A stretch of 9,155 bases of DNA. Origin: Thermoleophilia bacterium UBA6103. GTDB lineage: Bacteria; Actinomycetota; Thermoleophilia; UBA2241. Positions 1-7,158 of this stretch are shown piece by piece (within the stretch, counting starts at the first letter, position 1; each line of letters starts with the position of its first letter). The notes below the pieces were generated by a model that worked only from the letters and a program-made list of their open reading frames with translations, was not told the origin of the DNA and made no database searches. The stretch lies in NCBI GenBank assembly GCA_002423545.1, contig DIWP01000043.1:1-9155 (forward strand), written 5' to 3'. The position numbers were made by a program, and so were the translations under genes.

Positions 1-228
1 GCCTACGGCGTGCTGGGCATCGAGTACATGGGCGCCGCCCAGGCTCTGGACTTCCGCGAGTTCACGCCGGGCGCCGGCGTACGGGTGGCTCACGAGGTCA
101 TCCGCCGTCACGTGCAGCATCTGGGCGAGGACCGGCCGCTGTTCCCCGATCACAACCGCATGAAGGCCCTGGTGGCCTCCAACGAGATCCTGGCGGCCGT
201 CGAGGCGGCCGTGGGTCCGCTCGAGTGA
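1..228 (+). CDS. hutH: Histidine ammonia-lyase, C-terminal part (5' end outside window)
   Basis: Only the last 75 codons are present; the frame is open from base 1 and ends at TGA 226-228. The stretch IEYMGAAQALDFR, followed by a proline/glycine-rich turn, a basic helix and EDRPLFPDH, matches the C-terminal helical region of the HutH/PAL lyase family (typical pattern: LAIE-L-AAQALD-R ... DR-L-PD). The MIO cofactor triad (Ala-Ser-Gly) and active site lie upstream and cannot be checked. HutH deaminates L-histidine to urocanate in the cytoplasm, the first step of the Hut pathway. Finding hutI and a glutamate formimidoyltransferase downstream on the same strand supports histidine rather than phenylalanine or tyrosine as substrate. 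The next gene starts 68 bases on, so cotranscription is plausible. Confidence 0.88.
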   Translation, partial: AYGVLGIEYMGAAQALDFREFTPGAGVRVAHEVIRRHVQHLGEDRPLFPDHNRMKALVASNEILAAVEAAVGPLE

Positions 229-296
229 AGTGACGAGTCGCTCGGCGTCACCGCCGACCCTCGCGGCGACCCGCCCGACGAGGTAGGGAGACTGCT

Positions 297-1313
297 GTGA
301 AGACGCTGATCGCCGACCAGAAGCTGGTCACCGAGATCGTGCCGATGGCCGACGCCGTGGCGGTGATGCGCCGCGCTCTGACGCTCCTCGACGAGGGCGA
401 TGTGGTGATGCCGCTGCGCAGCATGCTCGAACTGCCGGGCGAGCCGGGCACGGTGATAGGCCTCATGCCGTCGTACATGGGCGGCCTGGAGGCGGTGGGC
501 GTCAAGGTGGTCGCCGCCTTCCCGGCCAACTTCGGCAGCGACTACGACACGCATCAGGGCGTGGTGCTCTTCTTCGACACCGAGCGCGGCCTGTTGCGGG
601 CCATCGTCGATGCCACGTCGGTCACGGCGCTGCGTACGGCGGCGGTCAGCGGCGTGGCCGCGGACCTGCTGGCACGCCCCGATGCCGGCGATCTGGCACT
701 CATCGGCGCCGGCACGCAGGCGACGACGCACCTGCAGGTCATGTGCGCCGTGCGGCACGTACGGCGGGTGCGTGTCTTCAGCGTCCCCGAGAGCGGTGCA
801 CACGAGTTCGCCGAGCGCGAGTCGGCACGTCTGGGCATGACAGTCGAGGTGTGCGCCGGTGCCCGGGAGGCCGTCGCCGGGGTCGACCTGATCTGTACCG
901 TCACCACCGCGCAGGAGCCGGTGCTGTTCGGCGAGTGGGTGTCGCCGGGGGCACACGTCACCGCCGTCGGCGCCTACACGCCGACGACCCGCGAACTGGA
1001 CAGCGATCTGGTGGTCGGCGCCCGGCTCTACGCCGACCGCCGTGAGTCGCTGCGCGCGGAGTCGGGTGAGTTCCTCATCCCGAAGGGCGAGGGGCTCATC
1101 GACGACGGCCACATCGTCGGCGAGATCGGCGAGGTGCTCACCGGCAAAGCCCCGGCGCGCACCTCCCCCGACGAGATCACGCTGTTCAAGTCGCTGGGCA
1201 TCGCCATCGAGGACCTGGCGATGGCGCAGCATGTCTACACGGTGGCCAGAGAACGCGGCCTGGGGACGTGGGTCGAGATCGGCGGCCACCACTTCGGCAG
1301 CGCCGGGAGCTGA
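297..1313 (+). CDS. Ornithine cyclodeaminase / mu-crystallin family NAD(P)-dependent oxidoreductase
   Basis: This is a 338-residue protein, the usual length for the family. The GTG start is chosen because AGGTAGGGAG at 281-290 lies six bases upstream and residues MKTLIADQKL begin as family members do. Visible family marks are Lys70 in VGVKVV, THQGVVLFFD (85-94), DATSVTALRTAAVSG (105-119, with Arg113) and the Rossmann loop GAGTQA (137-142). HVTAVGAYTPTTREL (220-234) follows. True ornithine cyclodeaminases carry a catalytic Asp in the GGDCPGKTEL segment. Here the matching position is Ala/Tyr, so proline formation from ornithine is doubtful. An alanine dehydrogenase-like or ketimine (imino-acid) reductase role is more likely; the substrate is unknown. 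Its place between hutH and hutI suggests a role in amino-acid catabolism. It has six lysines in all. Confidence 0.8.
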   Translation: MKTLIADQKLVTEIVPMADAVAVMRRALTLLDEGDVVMPLRSMLELPGEPGTVIGLMPSYMGGLEAVGVKVVAAFPANFGSDYDTHQGVVLFFDTERGLLRAIVDATSVTALRTAAVSGVAADLLARPDAGDLALIGAGTQATTHLQVMCAVRHVRRVRVFSVPESGAHEFAERESARLGMTVEVCAGAREAVAGVDLICTVTTAQEPVLFGEWVSPGAHVTAVGAYTPTTRELDSDLVVGARLYADRRESLRAESGEFLIPKGEGLIDDGHIVGEIGEVLTGKAPARTSPDEITLFKSLGIAIEDLAMAQHVYTVARERGLGTWVEIGGHHFGSAGS

Positions 1314-1341
1314 GGCGCCGGTCGCTGCGCCGAGGTGCTCC

Positions 1342-1356
1342 GGTAGCATGTCCCGG
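1342..1356 (+). promoter_or_regulatory. Possible -10 element (TAGCAT) in gap before the serine dehydratase gene
   Basis: GGTAGCATGTCCCGG lies in the 89-base gap and contains TAGCAT (1344-1349), which fits the TANNNT pattern of high-GC bacteria. Nearly the same 15-mer (13 of 15 identical) lies before hutI at 3108-3122. I see no matching -35 box at 16-18 bases upstream, so this is a weak call. Confidence 0.25.
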
Positions 1357-1402
1357 TGAAGCGGTCGATCCGCCAGATCGCGTCGAGCACGCAGGGGTGA
1401 CG

Positions 1403-3037
1403 ATGGGCGCCAGCGAGTATCCGGACCTCTTCAACGACGTCTTCGGGCCGGTCATGCAGCCGGGTTCCAGCTCGCATACCGCCGGGCCGTGCCGCCTCGG
1501 TCATCTGGCGGCCGACCTGCTCGGCGAGCCCGTCGGCCGTGTCCACGTGCTGCTCGATGAGCAGGGCTCGTTCTCCGGCACCTTCGGCGTCATGGCCGAG
1601 GATCGGGCGATGGTGGCGGGGGCGCTCGGCATGGAGCCCGACGACGAGCGGCTCTTCCGGGCGTTCGAGCTGGCGCGGGAGCAAGGTGTCGAGGTCGAGC
1701 TCGAGTTCACGACCCTGGCGGAGAGCGACCATCCCAACGCCGTCGAGTTCGTCCTCACCGGCGTCGGCGGCAGGGTACGCAGCCTGCTGGGCGCCTCCAC
1801 CGGCGGCGGCATGGTCGAGACGACGCTCATCGACGGCTTTCCTCTGCGCTTCATCGGCGACGGCTTCTTGTTGCTGCTCTTCGATCGCCGCGAGCGGCTG
1901 ACCCGGCCGGACAGCGACCGTCTGCGTGCCGCGGTCTCCGGACTGGTCGAGATCCATGACGTGCGCGTGGAAGGTCGCGGCCGTCTGGTCGCGCTGCATC
2001 TGGCGGAGGAACCGGTCGCGACTTCGGCGCAGCTCGCGGCCATCCGCGCGGCGGGCGTTGAGCAGGCGCTGCTGCGGCCGATCCTGCCGGTTGTCCGCCG
2101 GCCGGACCGCGCGCCGCGGCTCTTCGGGACCATGACCTCCTGGCGGCGGCTCGCCGAGGAGCGCGCGCTGCCGCTCTGGGAGGTGGCGCTCCAGTATGAG
2201 ATGGACTCGTCGGGCTGGTCCCGCGAGGCCGTCACCGAGCGCATGAGGTCCGTCGCCGCGGCGATGGGCCGGCAGACGCACGCCGCCTACGACGAGGGTA
2301 TCGAGGTGCCGGTCAGTCCCTTCAAGCCCGACTTCACGGCGCCGTGGGCGCGCCATCAAGCGTCGCCCTCGCGACTCACCGACCCGCTCACCGCAGACAC
2401 CGTGCGCTGGGCCTACGGCGCCGGCGCCGGCATCCCCGGCGTCGAGACGGTCACCGGCCCCATGGGGAGCGGCGGCGGGTACATCCACGCCGCGCTGGGC
2501 GCCGTCCGTGACCACCGTGGACTGGACGACGACGATCTGCTGCACGGCCTGTTCGTGGCCGGCGGCGTGGGACTCCTGGCTTTCATGCGGACGGAGCCGA
2601 CCGGTGAGGTCCTGGGCTGCACCGGTGAAGGGGGAGTCTGCGGCGCCATGGCCGCCGCCGGCATCGCGGCGATGGCCGGTGCCACGCCGCAGCAGGTGGA
2701 GGATGCGGCGTCGCTGGCGCTGCAGGCGTTCACCGGCATGCCGTGCGACCCCATCCCGGGCGGCGGCTGCCAGCCGTGCCGCAGCCGGCTGCTGGCCGCG
2801 ACGTGCATGGCGCACGTCTTCGCCGACGTGGCCATGGCCGGGCACGCGGCCGTGCTGCCGTTCGACGAGGCTATCGACGTCGCCGACGCGGTGGGCCGCG
2901 CGCTGCCGCCCGCGCTGCTGTGCACCGCCGAGGGGGGCGCCTGCGCCACGCCGACCGGCAGGTCGTGTCGCGCCGCCTACCAGGACTGGCTCGCCGACAC
3001 GGCGCCGCAGGACCGTCCACCCGGCAATCTCATCTGA
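1403..3037 (+). CDS. Single-chain iron-sulfur L-serine dehydratase homologue (beta + ACT-like + alpha)
   Basis: This is a 544-residue protein. ATG 1403 is preferred because AGGGG (1393-1397) lies five bases upstream and the family start follows. The N-terminal part carries the beta-domain signature PGSSSHTAGP (20-29). STGGGMVETTLIDGF (132-146) leads into a degenerate ACT-like region (about 147-200). The alpha part begins near 245 (SWRRLAEERALPLWEVALQYE). It contains GCTGEGGVCGAMAAAG (405-420), CDPIPGGGCQPC (448-459) and ATPTG (515-519). Cys406, Cys448 and Cys459 align with the [4Fe-4S] ligands of bacterial L-serine dehydratases. The order equals SdaAB fused to SdaAA; two-subunit enzymes of the Bacillus type have nearly the same total length. 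The usual TAPTNGA segment is replaced by VTGPMGSGGG (350-359), so it is divergent and its substrate may not be serine. The protein has only one lysine (308). It is oxygen-sensitive if the family chemistry holds. Confidence 0.75.
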   Translation: MGASEYPDLFNDVFGPVMQPGSSSHTAGPCRLGHLAADLLGEPVGRVHVLLDEQGSFSGTFGVMAEDRAMVAGALGMEPDDERLFRAFELAREQGVEVELEFTTLAESDHPNAVEFVLTGVGGRVRSLLGASTGGGMVETTLIDGFPLRFIGDGFLLLLFDRRERLTRPDSDRLRAAVSGLVEIHDVRVEGRGRLVALHLAEEPVATSAQLAAIRAAGVEQALLRPILPVVRRPDRAPRLFGTMTSWRRLAEERALPLWEVALQYEMDSSGWSREAVTERMRSVAAAMGRQTHAAYDEGIEVPVSPFKPDFTAPWARHQASPSRLTDPLTADTVRWAYGAGAGIPGVETVTGPMGSGGGYIHAALGAVRDHRGLDDDDLLHGLFVAGGVGLLAFMRTEPTGEVLGCTGEGGVCGAMAAAGIAAMAGATPQQVEDAASLALQAFTGMPCDPIPGGGCQPCRSRLLAATCMAHVFADVAMAGHAAVLPFDEAIDVADAVGRALPPALLCTAEGGACATPTGRSCRAAYQDWLADTAPQDRPPGNLI

Positions 3038-3107
3038 GATGGGGGATCGTCACATCCCGTTGGCGGGCACGGTGGACCGCACGCTGTCCCCGACTCCGCG
3101 GCGTCTC

Positions 3108-3122
3108 GGTATCATGGCCCGG
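3108..3122 (+). promoter_or_regulatory. Possible -10 element (TATCAT) upstream of hutI
   Basis: GGTATCATGGCCCGG contains TATCAT (3110-3115), 26 bases before the hutI ATG, and closely repeats the element at 1342-1356. No convincing -35 box is seen at the right distance. It may be an internal promoter of the hut cluster or a shared protein-binding site. Confidence 0.25.
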
Positions 3123-3141
3123 ACACGAGGAGGATGACGCG

Positions 3142-4410
3142 ATGACCCGCGGGCAGACCGCCGACTTGATCATCAGACACGCCGCCGAGCTGCTCGTCTG
3201 CCCGGCCGGGGGCGAGGGGCTCGGCATCATCGAGGACGGAGCGCTGCTCGCCCGCGACGGACGCATCGTCTGGGTGGGTCGTACCGCCGACCTGCCGGCC
3301 GTGGCGGCTGACGCCTCAGCGGACGCTGCCGGCCGGCGGACCATCGACGCGACCGGCCGGGTCGTCATGCCGGGGCTCGTGGAATGCCACACGCACCTGG
3401 TCTTCGGCGGCTCGCGCGAGCACGAGTTCCAGATGCGCGCCGCCGGCGCCTCGTATGCCGAGATCGCGGCCGCCGGCGGCGGCATCATGAGCACCGTGCG
3501 GGCCACGCGTGCGGCGAGTACCGAAGAGCTGCTCCATCGCGGCCGTACGAACCTGCGCGCCATGCTGCGCCTGGGTCTCACGACGGTCGAGGCCAAGAGC
3601 GGCTACGGGCTCTCGACCGAGCACGAGCTGCGCCTGCTCGAGGTCTACCGGATGCTCGACGCCGAGCAGCCGGTCGACGTCGTCCCCACGTTCCTCGGCG
3701 CGCATGTCGTGGGGCCCGAGTACCGCGACTGCCCCGACGCCTACGTCGATCTGGTCGTGGAGGAGATGCTGCCGGCGGTCGCCGAGCGAGGTCTGGCCCG
3801 TTTCTGCGACGTCTTCTGCGAGCAGGGCGCCTTCACGCTCGAGCAGAGCCGCCGGGTCCTCGCAGCCGGGCTGGAACACGGCCTGCGGCCCAAGCTGCAC
3901 GCCGACCAGTTCGCCGACGGCGGCGGCGGCGAGCTGGCCGCCGAGCTAGGCGCCGTGTCGGCCGACCACCTCGACCACATCGGCGACGCCGGCGTGGCGG
4001 CGATGGCCGCGGCCGGCGTCACCGCCGTCCTGCTGCCCGGCGCCGTGGCCTTCCTGGGCCTGCACCACTTCGCGCCTGCCCGCCGCCTCCTGGAGGGCGG
4101 CGTCCGGGTGGCGCTGTCCACCGACTTCAACCCCGGCAGCTGTCACTGCATGAGCCCGTTCATCGTCGTCACGCTGGCGTCGAGCTACCTGAAGATGAGC
4201 CTGGCCGAGGTGCTGCGCGCCTGGACCTGCGAGGCCGCCGGCGCCCTCGGCCTGGCCGGCGAGGTCGGCAGCCTCGAGGAGGGGTGCCGGGCAGACATCG
4301 TCGTCCTCGACACCTACAGAGCCGAACGCATCCCCTACGACTTCGGCGTCGACCACGTCGAGACGGTCATCAAGGATGGCCTCGTGGTCTACGAGGCCGG
4401 GAGGGCATGA
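3142..4410 (+). CDS. hutI: Imidazolonepropionase
   Basis: This is a 422-residue amidohydrolase, matching the usual HutI length of about 420. It opens the ring of 4-imidazolone-5-propanoate to give N-formimino-L-glutamate, the third step of histidine breakdown, in the cytoplasm. The start ATG 3142 has a perfect AGGAGG (3128-3133) eight bases upstream; an earlier ATG at 3134 is out of frame and runs into a stop after three codons. Metal and active-site motifs are visible: VECHTHLVFGGSREHEF (80-96; His83, His85), AKSGYG (151-156), KLHADQF (251-257; His253), ADHLDH (274-279; His276) and STDFNPGS (326-333; Asp328). IIDATG-like and MPGLVE segments flank the beta-sandwich as in cyclic amidohydrolases. 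Its TGA overlaps an ATG (ATGA, 4407-4410) that opens a mini-ORF leading to the next gene. Confidence 0.96.
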   Translation: MTRGQTADLIIRHAAELLVCPAGGEGLGIIEDGALLARDGRIVWVGRTADLPAVAADASADAAGRRTIDATGRVVMPGLVECHTHLVFGGSREHEFQMRAAGASYAEIAAAGGGIMSTVRATRAASTEELLHRGRTNLRAMLRLGLTTVEAKSGYGLSTEHELRLLEVYRMLDAEQPVDVVPTFLGAHVVGPEYRDCPDAYVDLVVEEMLPAVAERGLARFCDVFCEQGAFTLEQSRRVLAAGLEHGLRPKLHADQFADGGGGELAAELGAVSADHLDHIGDAGVAAMAAAGVTAVLLPGAVAFLGLHHFAPARRLLEGGVRVALSTDFNPGSCHCMSPFIVVTLASSYLKMSLAEVLRAWTCEAAGALGLAGEVGSLEEGCRADIVVLDTYRAERIPYDFGVDHVETVIKDGLVVYEAGRA

Positions 4411-4451
4411 AGCCGGCGCGCCGCGCCGTGGCGGAGGGAGAGACCGCATGA
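4407..4451 (+). CDS. 14-codon mini-ORF bridging hutI and the formimidoyltransferase gene (possible coupling peptide)
   Basis: The ATG at 4407 overlaps the hutI stop as ATGA. The frame encodes MKPARRAVAEGETA and stops at TGA 4449-4451, which overlaps the next gene's ATG (4448-4450) in the same ATGA fashion. Ribosomes could re-start here and be handed to the next start; the GGAGGGAGAG site at 4433-4442 lies inside the mini-ORF. It has no recognisable protein function, and it may simply be a chance by-product of the ribosome-binding site spacing. Confidence 0.2.
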   Translation: MKPARRAVAEGETA

Positions 4452-5338
4452 GCAGCCCAGTCCTCGAGTGCATCCCCAACATCAGCGAGGGACGCGATCC
4501 GGCCGTGGTGGACCGCGTGGTCGCCGCCGTGGCGGCGGTCGACGGCGTCACCGTGCTCGACCATATGTCCGACACCGATCACAACCGCAGCGTCATCACC
4601 TTCCTGGGGGCGCCCGAGGCCGTCCTCGACGGCGCCCTGGCCCTCTGCCGGGCAGCCTACGAGGCGATCGACATGAGCAGGCACAGCGGCGCCCATCCGC
4701 GCTTCGGGGCCGTCGACGTGCTGCCGCTGGTCCCCGTCCGCGAGTTGAGCATGGACGCCGCGGCGCGGTACGCCCACGATCTGGGGCGGCGCATCGGCGA
4801 GCTCGGCGTGCCGGTCTTCTTCTATGAGGCGGCCGCTCTGAGCCCGGAACGGCGTGATCTGGCCGAGGTGCGCCGTGGCCAGTACGAGGGCCTCGCCGAG
4901 CGCTTCGCCGGCGGCGAGCGGCCCGATGCCGGTCCGGCTCAGCTGAACCCGCGCACGGGCGCCATCGCCGTCGGCGCCCGTCCGCCGCTCATCGCGTTCA
5001 ACGTGAACCTCGCCGGCGACGACCTGGTCATGGCGCAGCGCATCGCCGACGCCGTGCGGTCCAGGACCGGCGGCTACGAGTGCGTCAAGGGCATGGGCGT
5101 GGCGCTGCCCGACAAGGGCCAGGTGCAGGTCTCGATGAACCTCACCGACTTCACGCGCACGCCGATCCATCGCGTCGTCGAGACGATCCGCTCGGAAGCG
5201 GCGCGCCACGGCGTCCCGATCGTCGCCTGTGAGCTCATCGGTCTGGCGCCGCTCGCTGCTTTCGAGGAGGTCGTGCGTCACTACCTGCAGATCCCCGACT
5301 TCACCAGCGGGCAGGTCATCGAGACGCACCTGCTCTGA
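4448..5338 (+). CDS. ftcD: Glutamate formimidoyltransferase (monofunctional)
   Basis: This is a 296-residue protein covering only the formiminotransferase N and C subdomains; the cyclodeaminase half found in animal FTCD is absent. It moves the formimino group of N-formimino-L-glutamate to tetrahydrofolate, giving glutamate and 5-formimino-THF. Diagnostic segments are LECIPNISEGRD (6-17), DHNRSVITFLG (44-54), SRHSGAHPRFGAVDVLPLVP (77-96), PRTGAIAVGARPPLIAFNVNL (168-188) and VSMNLTDFTRTP (228-239). His83 in GAHPRFG matches the catalytic His82 of the mammalian enzyme. The start is set by GGAGGGAGAG at 4433-4442, five bases before ATG 4448. A separate formimino-THF cyclodeaminase should exist elsewhere in the genome. 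The gene is the last of the hut block here, and the 437 bases after it hold no gene. Confidence 0.95.
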   Translation: MSSPVLECIPNISEGRDPAVVDRVVAAVAAVDGVTVLDHMSDTDHNRSVITFLGAPEAVLDGALALCRAAYEAIDMSRHSGAHPRFGAVDVLPLVPVRELSMDAAARYAHDLGRRIGELGVPVFFYEAAALSPERRDLAEVRRGQYEGLAERFAGGERPDAGPAQLNPRTGAIAVGARPPLIAFNVNLAGDDLVMAQRIADAVRSRTGGYECVKGMGVALPDKGQVQVSMNLTDFTRTPIHRVVETIRSEAARHGVPIVACELIGLAPLAAFEEVVRHYLQIPDFTSGQVIETHLL

Positions 5339-5382
5339 CACGGGCATACGACAAGCCGTGACGCGTCGACGGTGCTGCTCTC

Positions 5383-5411
5383 TGGACATCTCCGTCGCCT
5401 CCCCGTACACT
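5383..5411 (+). promoter_or_regulatory. Predicted sigma70-type promoter of the aminotransferase unit
   Basis: TGGACA (5383-5388) and TACACT (5406-5411) are separated by exactly 17 bases. The -35 box matches TTGACA in five of six positions and the -10 box fits TANNNT. Transcription would start near 5418 and give a leader of about 355 bases. Confidence 0.6.
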
Positions 5412-5424
5412 GACCATGCGGTCA
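5411..5424 (+). promoter_or_regulatory. Operator-like inverted repeat over the predicted transcription start
   Basis: TGACC-ATGC-GGTCA is a perfect 5-bp inverted repeat that begins at the last base of the -10 box and covers the expected +1. Position and form suit a dimeric repressor, for instance of the TetR or GntR type. No regulator gene is in the window. Confidence 0.4.
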
Positions 5425-5775
5425 AGTAGTGTCTCAGGCAATGCCGATTCGGCAGCTCAGGTCGCGTTTCTTGCCGGATCCGACACGACCGGCCGCCAGG
5501 CCTGTCTCTAACGGACATGTCTGCGGTAGAGTGGGCGTACGCGGACCCGCGCCGCTTCACGACGCGCGCCGGTCGGCAGTTCGCTTCAAGGTCGTCCTGC
5601 GGCGGGGGTGATAGGCCTTACGAAACGCTCGGGCGGGCCGGTGGGCAAGACCGATGCCACCGCACCCCGCTCCTCCGGCGGACCCACTCGGCGAGTTCTC
5701 TGAGGGGACGCGTCCATCTCTCCGGCCTTCTGACCGGCGAGGTCTCACGGCAGCACCGTAAAGGAGCACAGTCAG

Positions 5776-7158
5776 ATGGCAGACTACGTGCAGGTCGATC
5801 ACAAGCGCATCGCCGAGCTCGTCGAGAAGGAAGAGAAGCGTCTCGAAGACGCGACGCCCAAGTCGTATGAGCTCTACAAGCGCGCCGTCAAGAGCATGCC
5901 GATGGGGGTCGCCTCCACCTACCAGGCGCGCGACCCGTACCCGATGTACTTCTCACACGGCAAGGGCTCCAAGATCTACAGCGTCGACGGCCAGGAGATC
6001 AGCGACTTCCACAACGGCTTCGGCTGCATGGTGCAGGGCCACGCCCATCCGGCCATCATCGAGGCCGTCAAGAAGCGCTGTGAGCTCGGTACCCAGTTCG
6101 CGCTGCCCACCGAGGACTCGATCATCATGGCCGAGCACCTCGCGAAGAACTTCAAGCTCGCCAAGTGGCGCTTCGTGAACTCCGGCTCCGAGGCCACCAT
6201 GGACGCCATGCGCGTGGCGCGCGCCTTCACCGGCCGCGACACCGTCATGAAGATCTTCGGCTCCTATCACGGCCATCATGACTACGCCATGGTCTCCATC
6301 GGCGCCGTCGACTACGGCGCCATCGGACCGCGCGACAACTACGCCTCGCTGCCGTACGGCGGCGGCATCCCGCAGGCCGTCGTCGACATGATCATCCCGG
6401 TGCCGTTCAACGATGCGCCGATGATGGAGGCACGCATCGAGAAGCTCGCCGCGGAGGGCCGTCTGCCGGCCTGCGTCATCATGGAGCCGGCCATGATGAA
6501 CCTCGGCGTGGTGCTCCCCGAGCCGGGGTACCTCGAGGCCGTGCGCGAGATCACGAAGAAGCACGGCATCGTGCTCATCTTCGACGAGGTCAAGACCGGC
6601 ATCTGCACCGCCGCCGGCGGCGCCGTCGAGCGCTGGGGCGTGGTGCCGGACATGGTCACGCTGGCCAAGGCTCTGGCCGGCGGTCTGCCGTCGGGTGCCA
6701 TCGGCGGCTCCGACGAGGTCATGGAGGTCGTCAACGACGGCACCGTCTTCCAGGTCGGCACGTACGCCGGCAACCCGCTCTCCATGGCGGCCGCCCGCGC
6801 CAGCATGGAAGAGGTCATGACGCCAGATGCCTACAAGCATCTCGACTATCTCAACGGCCGCCTCATCAAGGAGTGCGACGCGGTCGCCGAGAAGTACAAC
6901 TTCCCGGCCTACACCGTGGGCATCCGCTCCAAGGGCTGCGTGAACTTCGCCAGCGGCAAGATCACCGACTACGAGTCCTTCATCAAGTACCAGGACCACG
7001 AGCTGGTCGCTTTGGCGTGGCTCTACAACATCAACCGCGGCGTCATCATCGCGCCCGGTCGCGAAGAGGAGTGGACGCTGAGCATCCAGCACACCGACGA
7101 GGACATCGACCGGTACGTCGGTGCCTACGAGGATCTGATCCGCGACGTGACCGTCTGA
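5776..7158 (+). CDS. Class III PLP-dependent aminotransferase, glutamate-1-semialdehyde aminomutase-like
   Basis: This is a 460-residue fold-type I PLP enzyme. The start ATG has AAAGGAG (5760-5766) nine bases upstream. PLP-binding features are NSGSEA (135-140, phosphate loop), YHGHHD (164-169, aromatic ring stacking), FDEVKTG (269-275, Asp270 to the pyridine nitrogen), TLAKALAGGLPSGAIGG (295-311, Schiff-base Lys298) and GTYAGNP (328-334). The overall pattern resembles HemL (GSA 2,1-aminomutase), but the chain is about 30 residues longer, with a Lys/Glu-rich N-terminal helix. HemL carries FDEVMTGFR where this has FDEVKTGIC. It may be a transaminase or aminomutase of a catabolic amine or amino acid rather than haem synthesis; no haem genes are nearby. 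It contains 25 lysines and very uniform codons, unlike the hut block. It has its own promoter and terminator, so it is probably monocistronic. Confidence 0.85.
   Translation: MADYVQVDHKRIAELVEKEEKRLEDATPKSYELYKRAVKSMPMGVASTYQARDPYPMYFSHGKGSKIYSVDGQEISDFHNGFGCMVQGHAHPAIIEAVKKRCELGTQFALPTEDSIIMAEHLAKNFKLAKWRFVNSGSEATMDAMRVARAFTGRDTVMKIFGSYHGHHDYAMVSIGAVDYGAIGPRDNYASLPYGGGIPQAVVDMIIPVPFNDAPMMEARIEKLAAEGRLPACVIMEPAMMNLGVVLPEPGYLEAVREITKKHGIVLIFDEVKTGICTAAGGAVERWGVVPDMVTLAKALAGGLPSGAIGGSDEVMEVVNDGTVFQVGTYAGNPLSMAAARASMEEVMTPDAYKHLDYLNGRLIKECDAVAEKYNFPAYTVGIRSKGCVNFASGKITDYESFIKYQDHELVALAWLYNINRGVIIAPGREEEWTLSIQHTDEDIDRYVGAYEDLIRDVTV

Larger units (their letters stand above)
5339..5775 (+). other. 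437-base non-coding stretch: promoter, operator-like repeat and long structured leader
   Basis: No ORF here looks like a protein. The stretch holds a promoter (5383-5411), an inverted repeat over the expected transcription start (5411-5424) and a leader of about 355 bases before the aminotransferase. Small structures in the leader include TGCCG-ATT-CGGCA (5442-5454), the palindrome GACATGTC (5514-5521), a stem GGTGGGC/GCCACC around 5641-5661, the 10-base palindrome GGACGCGTCC (5706-5715) and a stem with CCGG arms (5718-5741). I compared it by eye with the glycine, cobalamin, fluoride, guanidine and SAM riboswitch cores and found no convincing match. A TAGAGT hexamer (5527-5532) could be a second -10 box but lacks a -35 partner. 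Confidence 0.6.

Noticed and set aside
1235..2845. Minus-strand open frame of 536 codons across the serine dehydratase gene
   Set aside because: It is antisense to a gene with clear domain motifs; its Arg/Ala/His-rich composition is typical of shadow frames. The same applies to 150-1349, 4370-5560 and 5953-7092 on the minus strand.
5339..5360. Terminator after the formimidoyltransferase gene (CACGG...CCGTG)
   Set aside because: A 5-bp stem with a 12-base loop and no T tract is too weak to call.
5500..5525. tRNA-Pyl-like anticodon loop (CTCTAA flanked by TGTC/GACA)
   Set aside because: The stem does not place CTA as a proper 34-36 anticodon, and no acceptor, D or T arms can be built around it.
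5605..5775. Known riboswitch (cobalamin, glycine, fluoride, guanidine or SAM) in the aminotransferase leader
   Set aside because: Some short matches exist, such as GGTGGGC...GCCACC, but the conserved core strings of these classes are missing.
5429..5870. Small plus-strand ORFs in the 5339-5775 stretch (5429-5611 and 5517-5870)
   Set aside because: Composition is random and Arg-rich, no ribosome-binding sites fit, and the second one overlaps the aminotransferase start in another frame.
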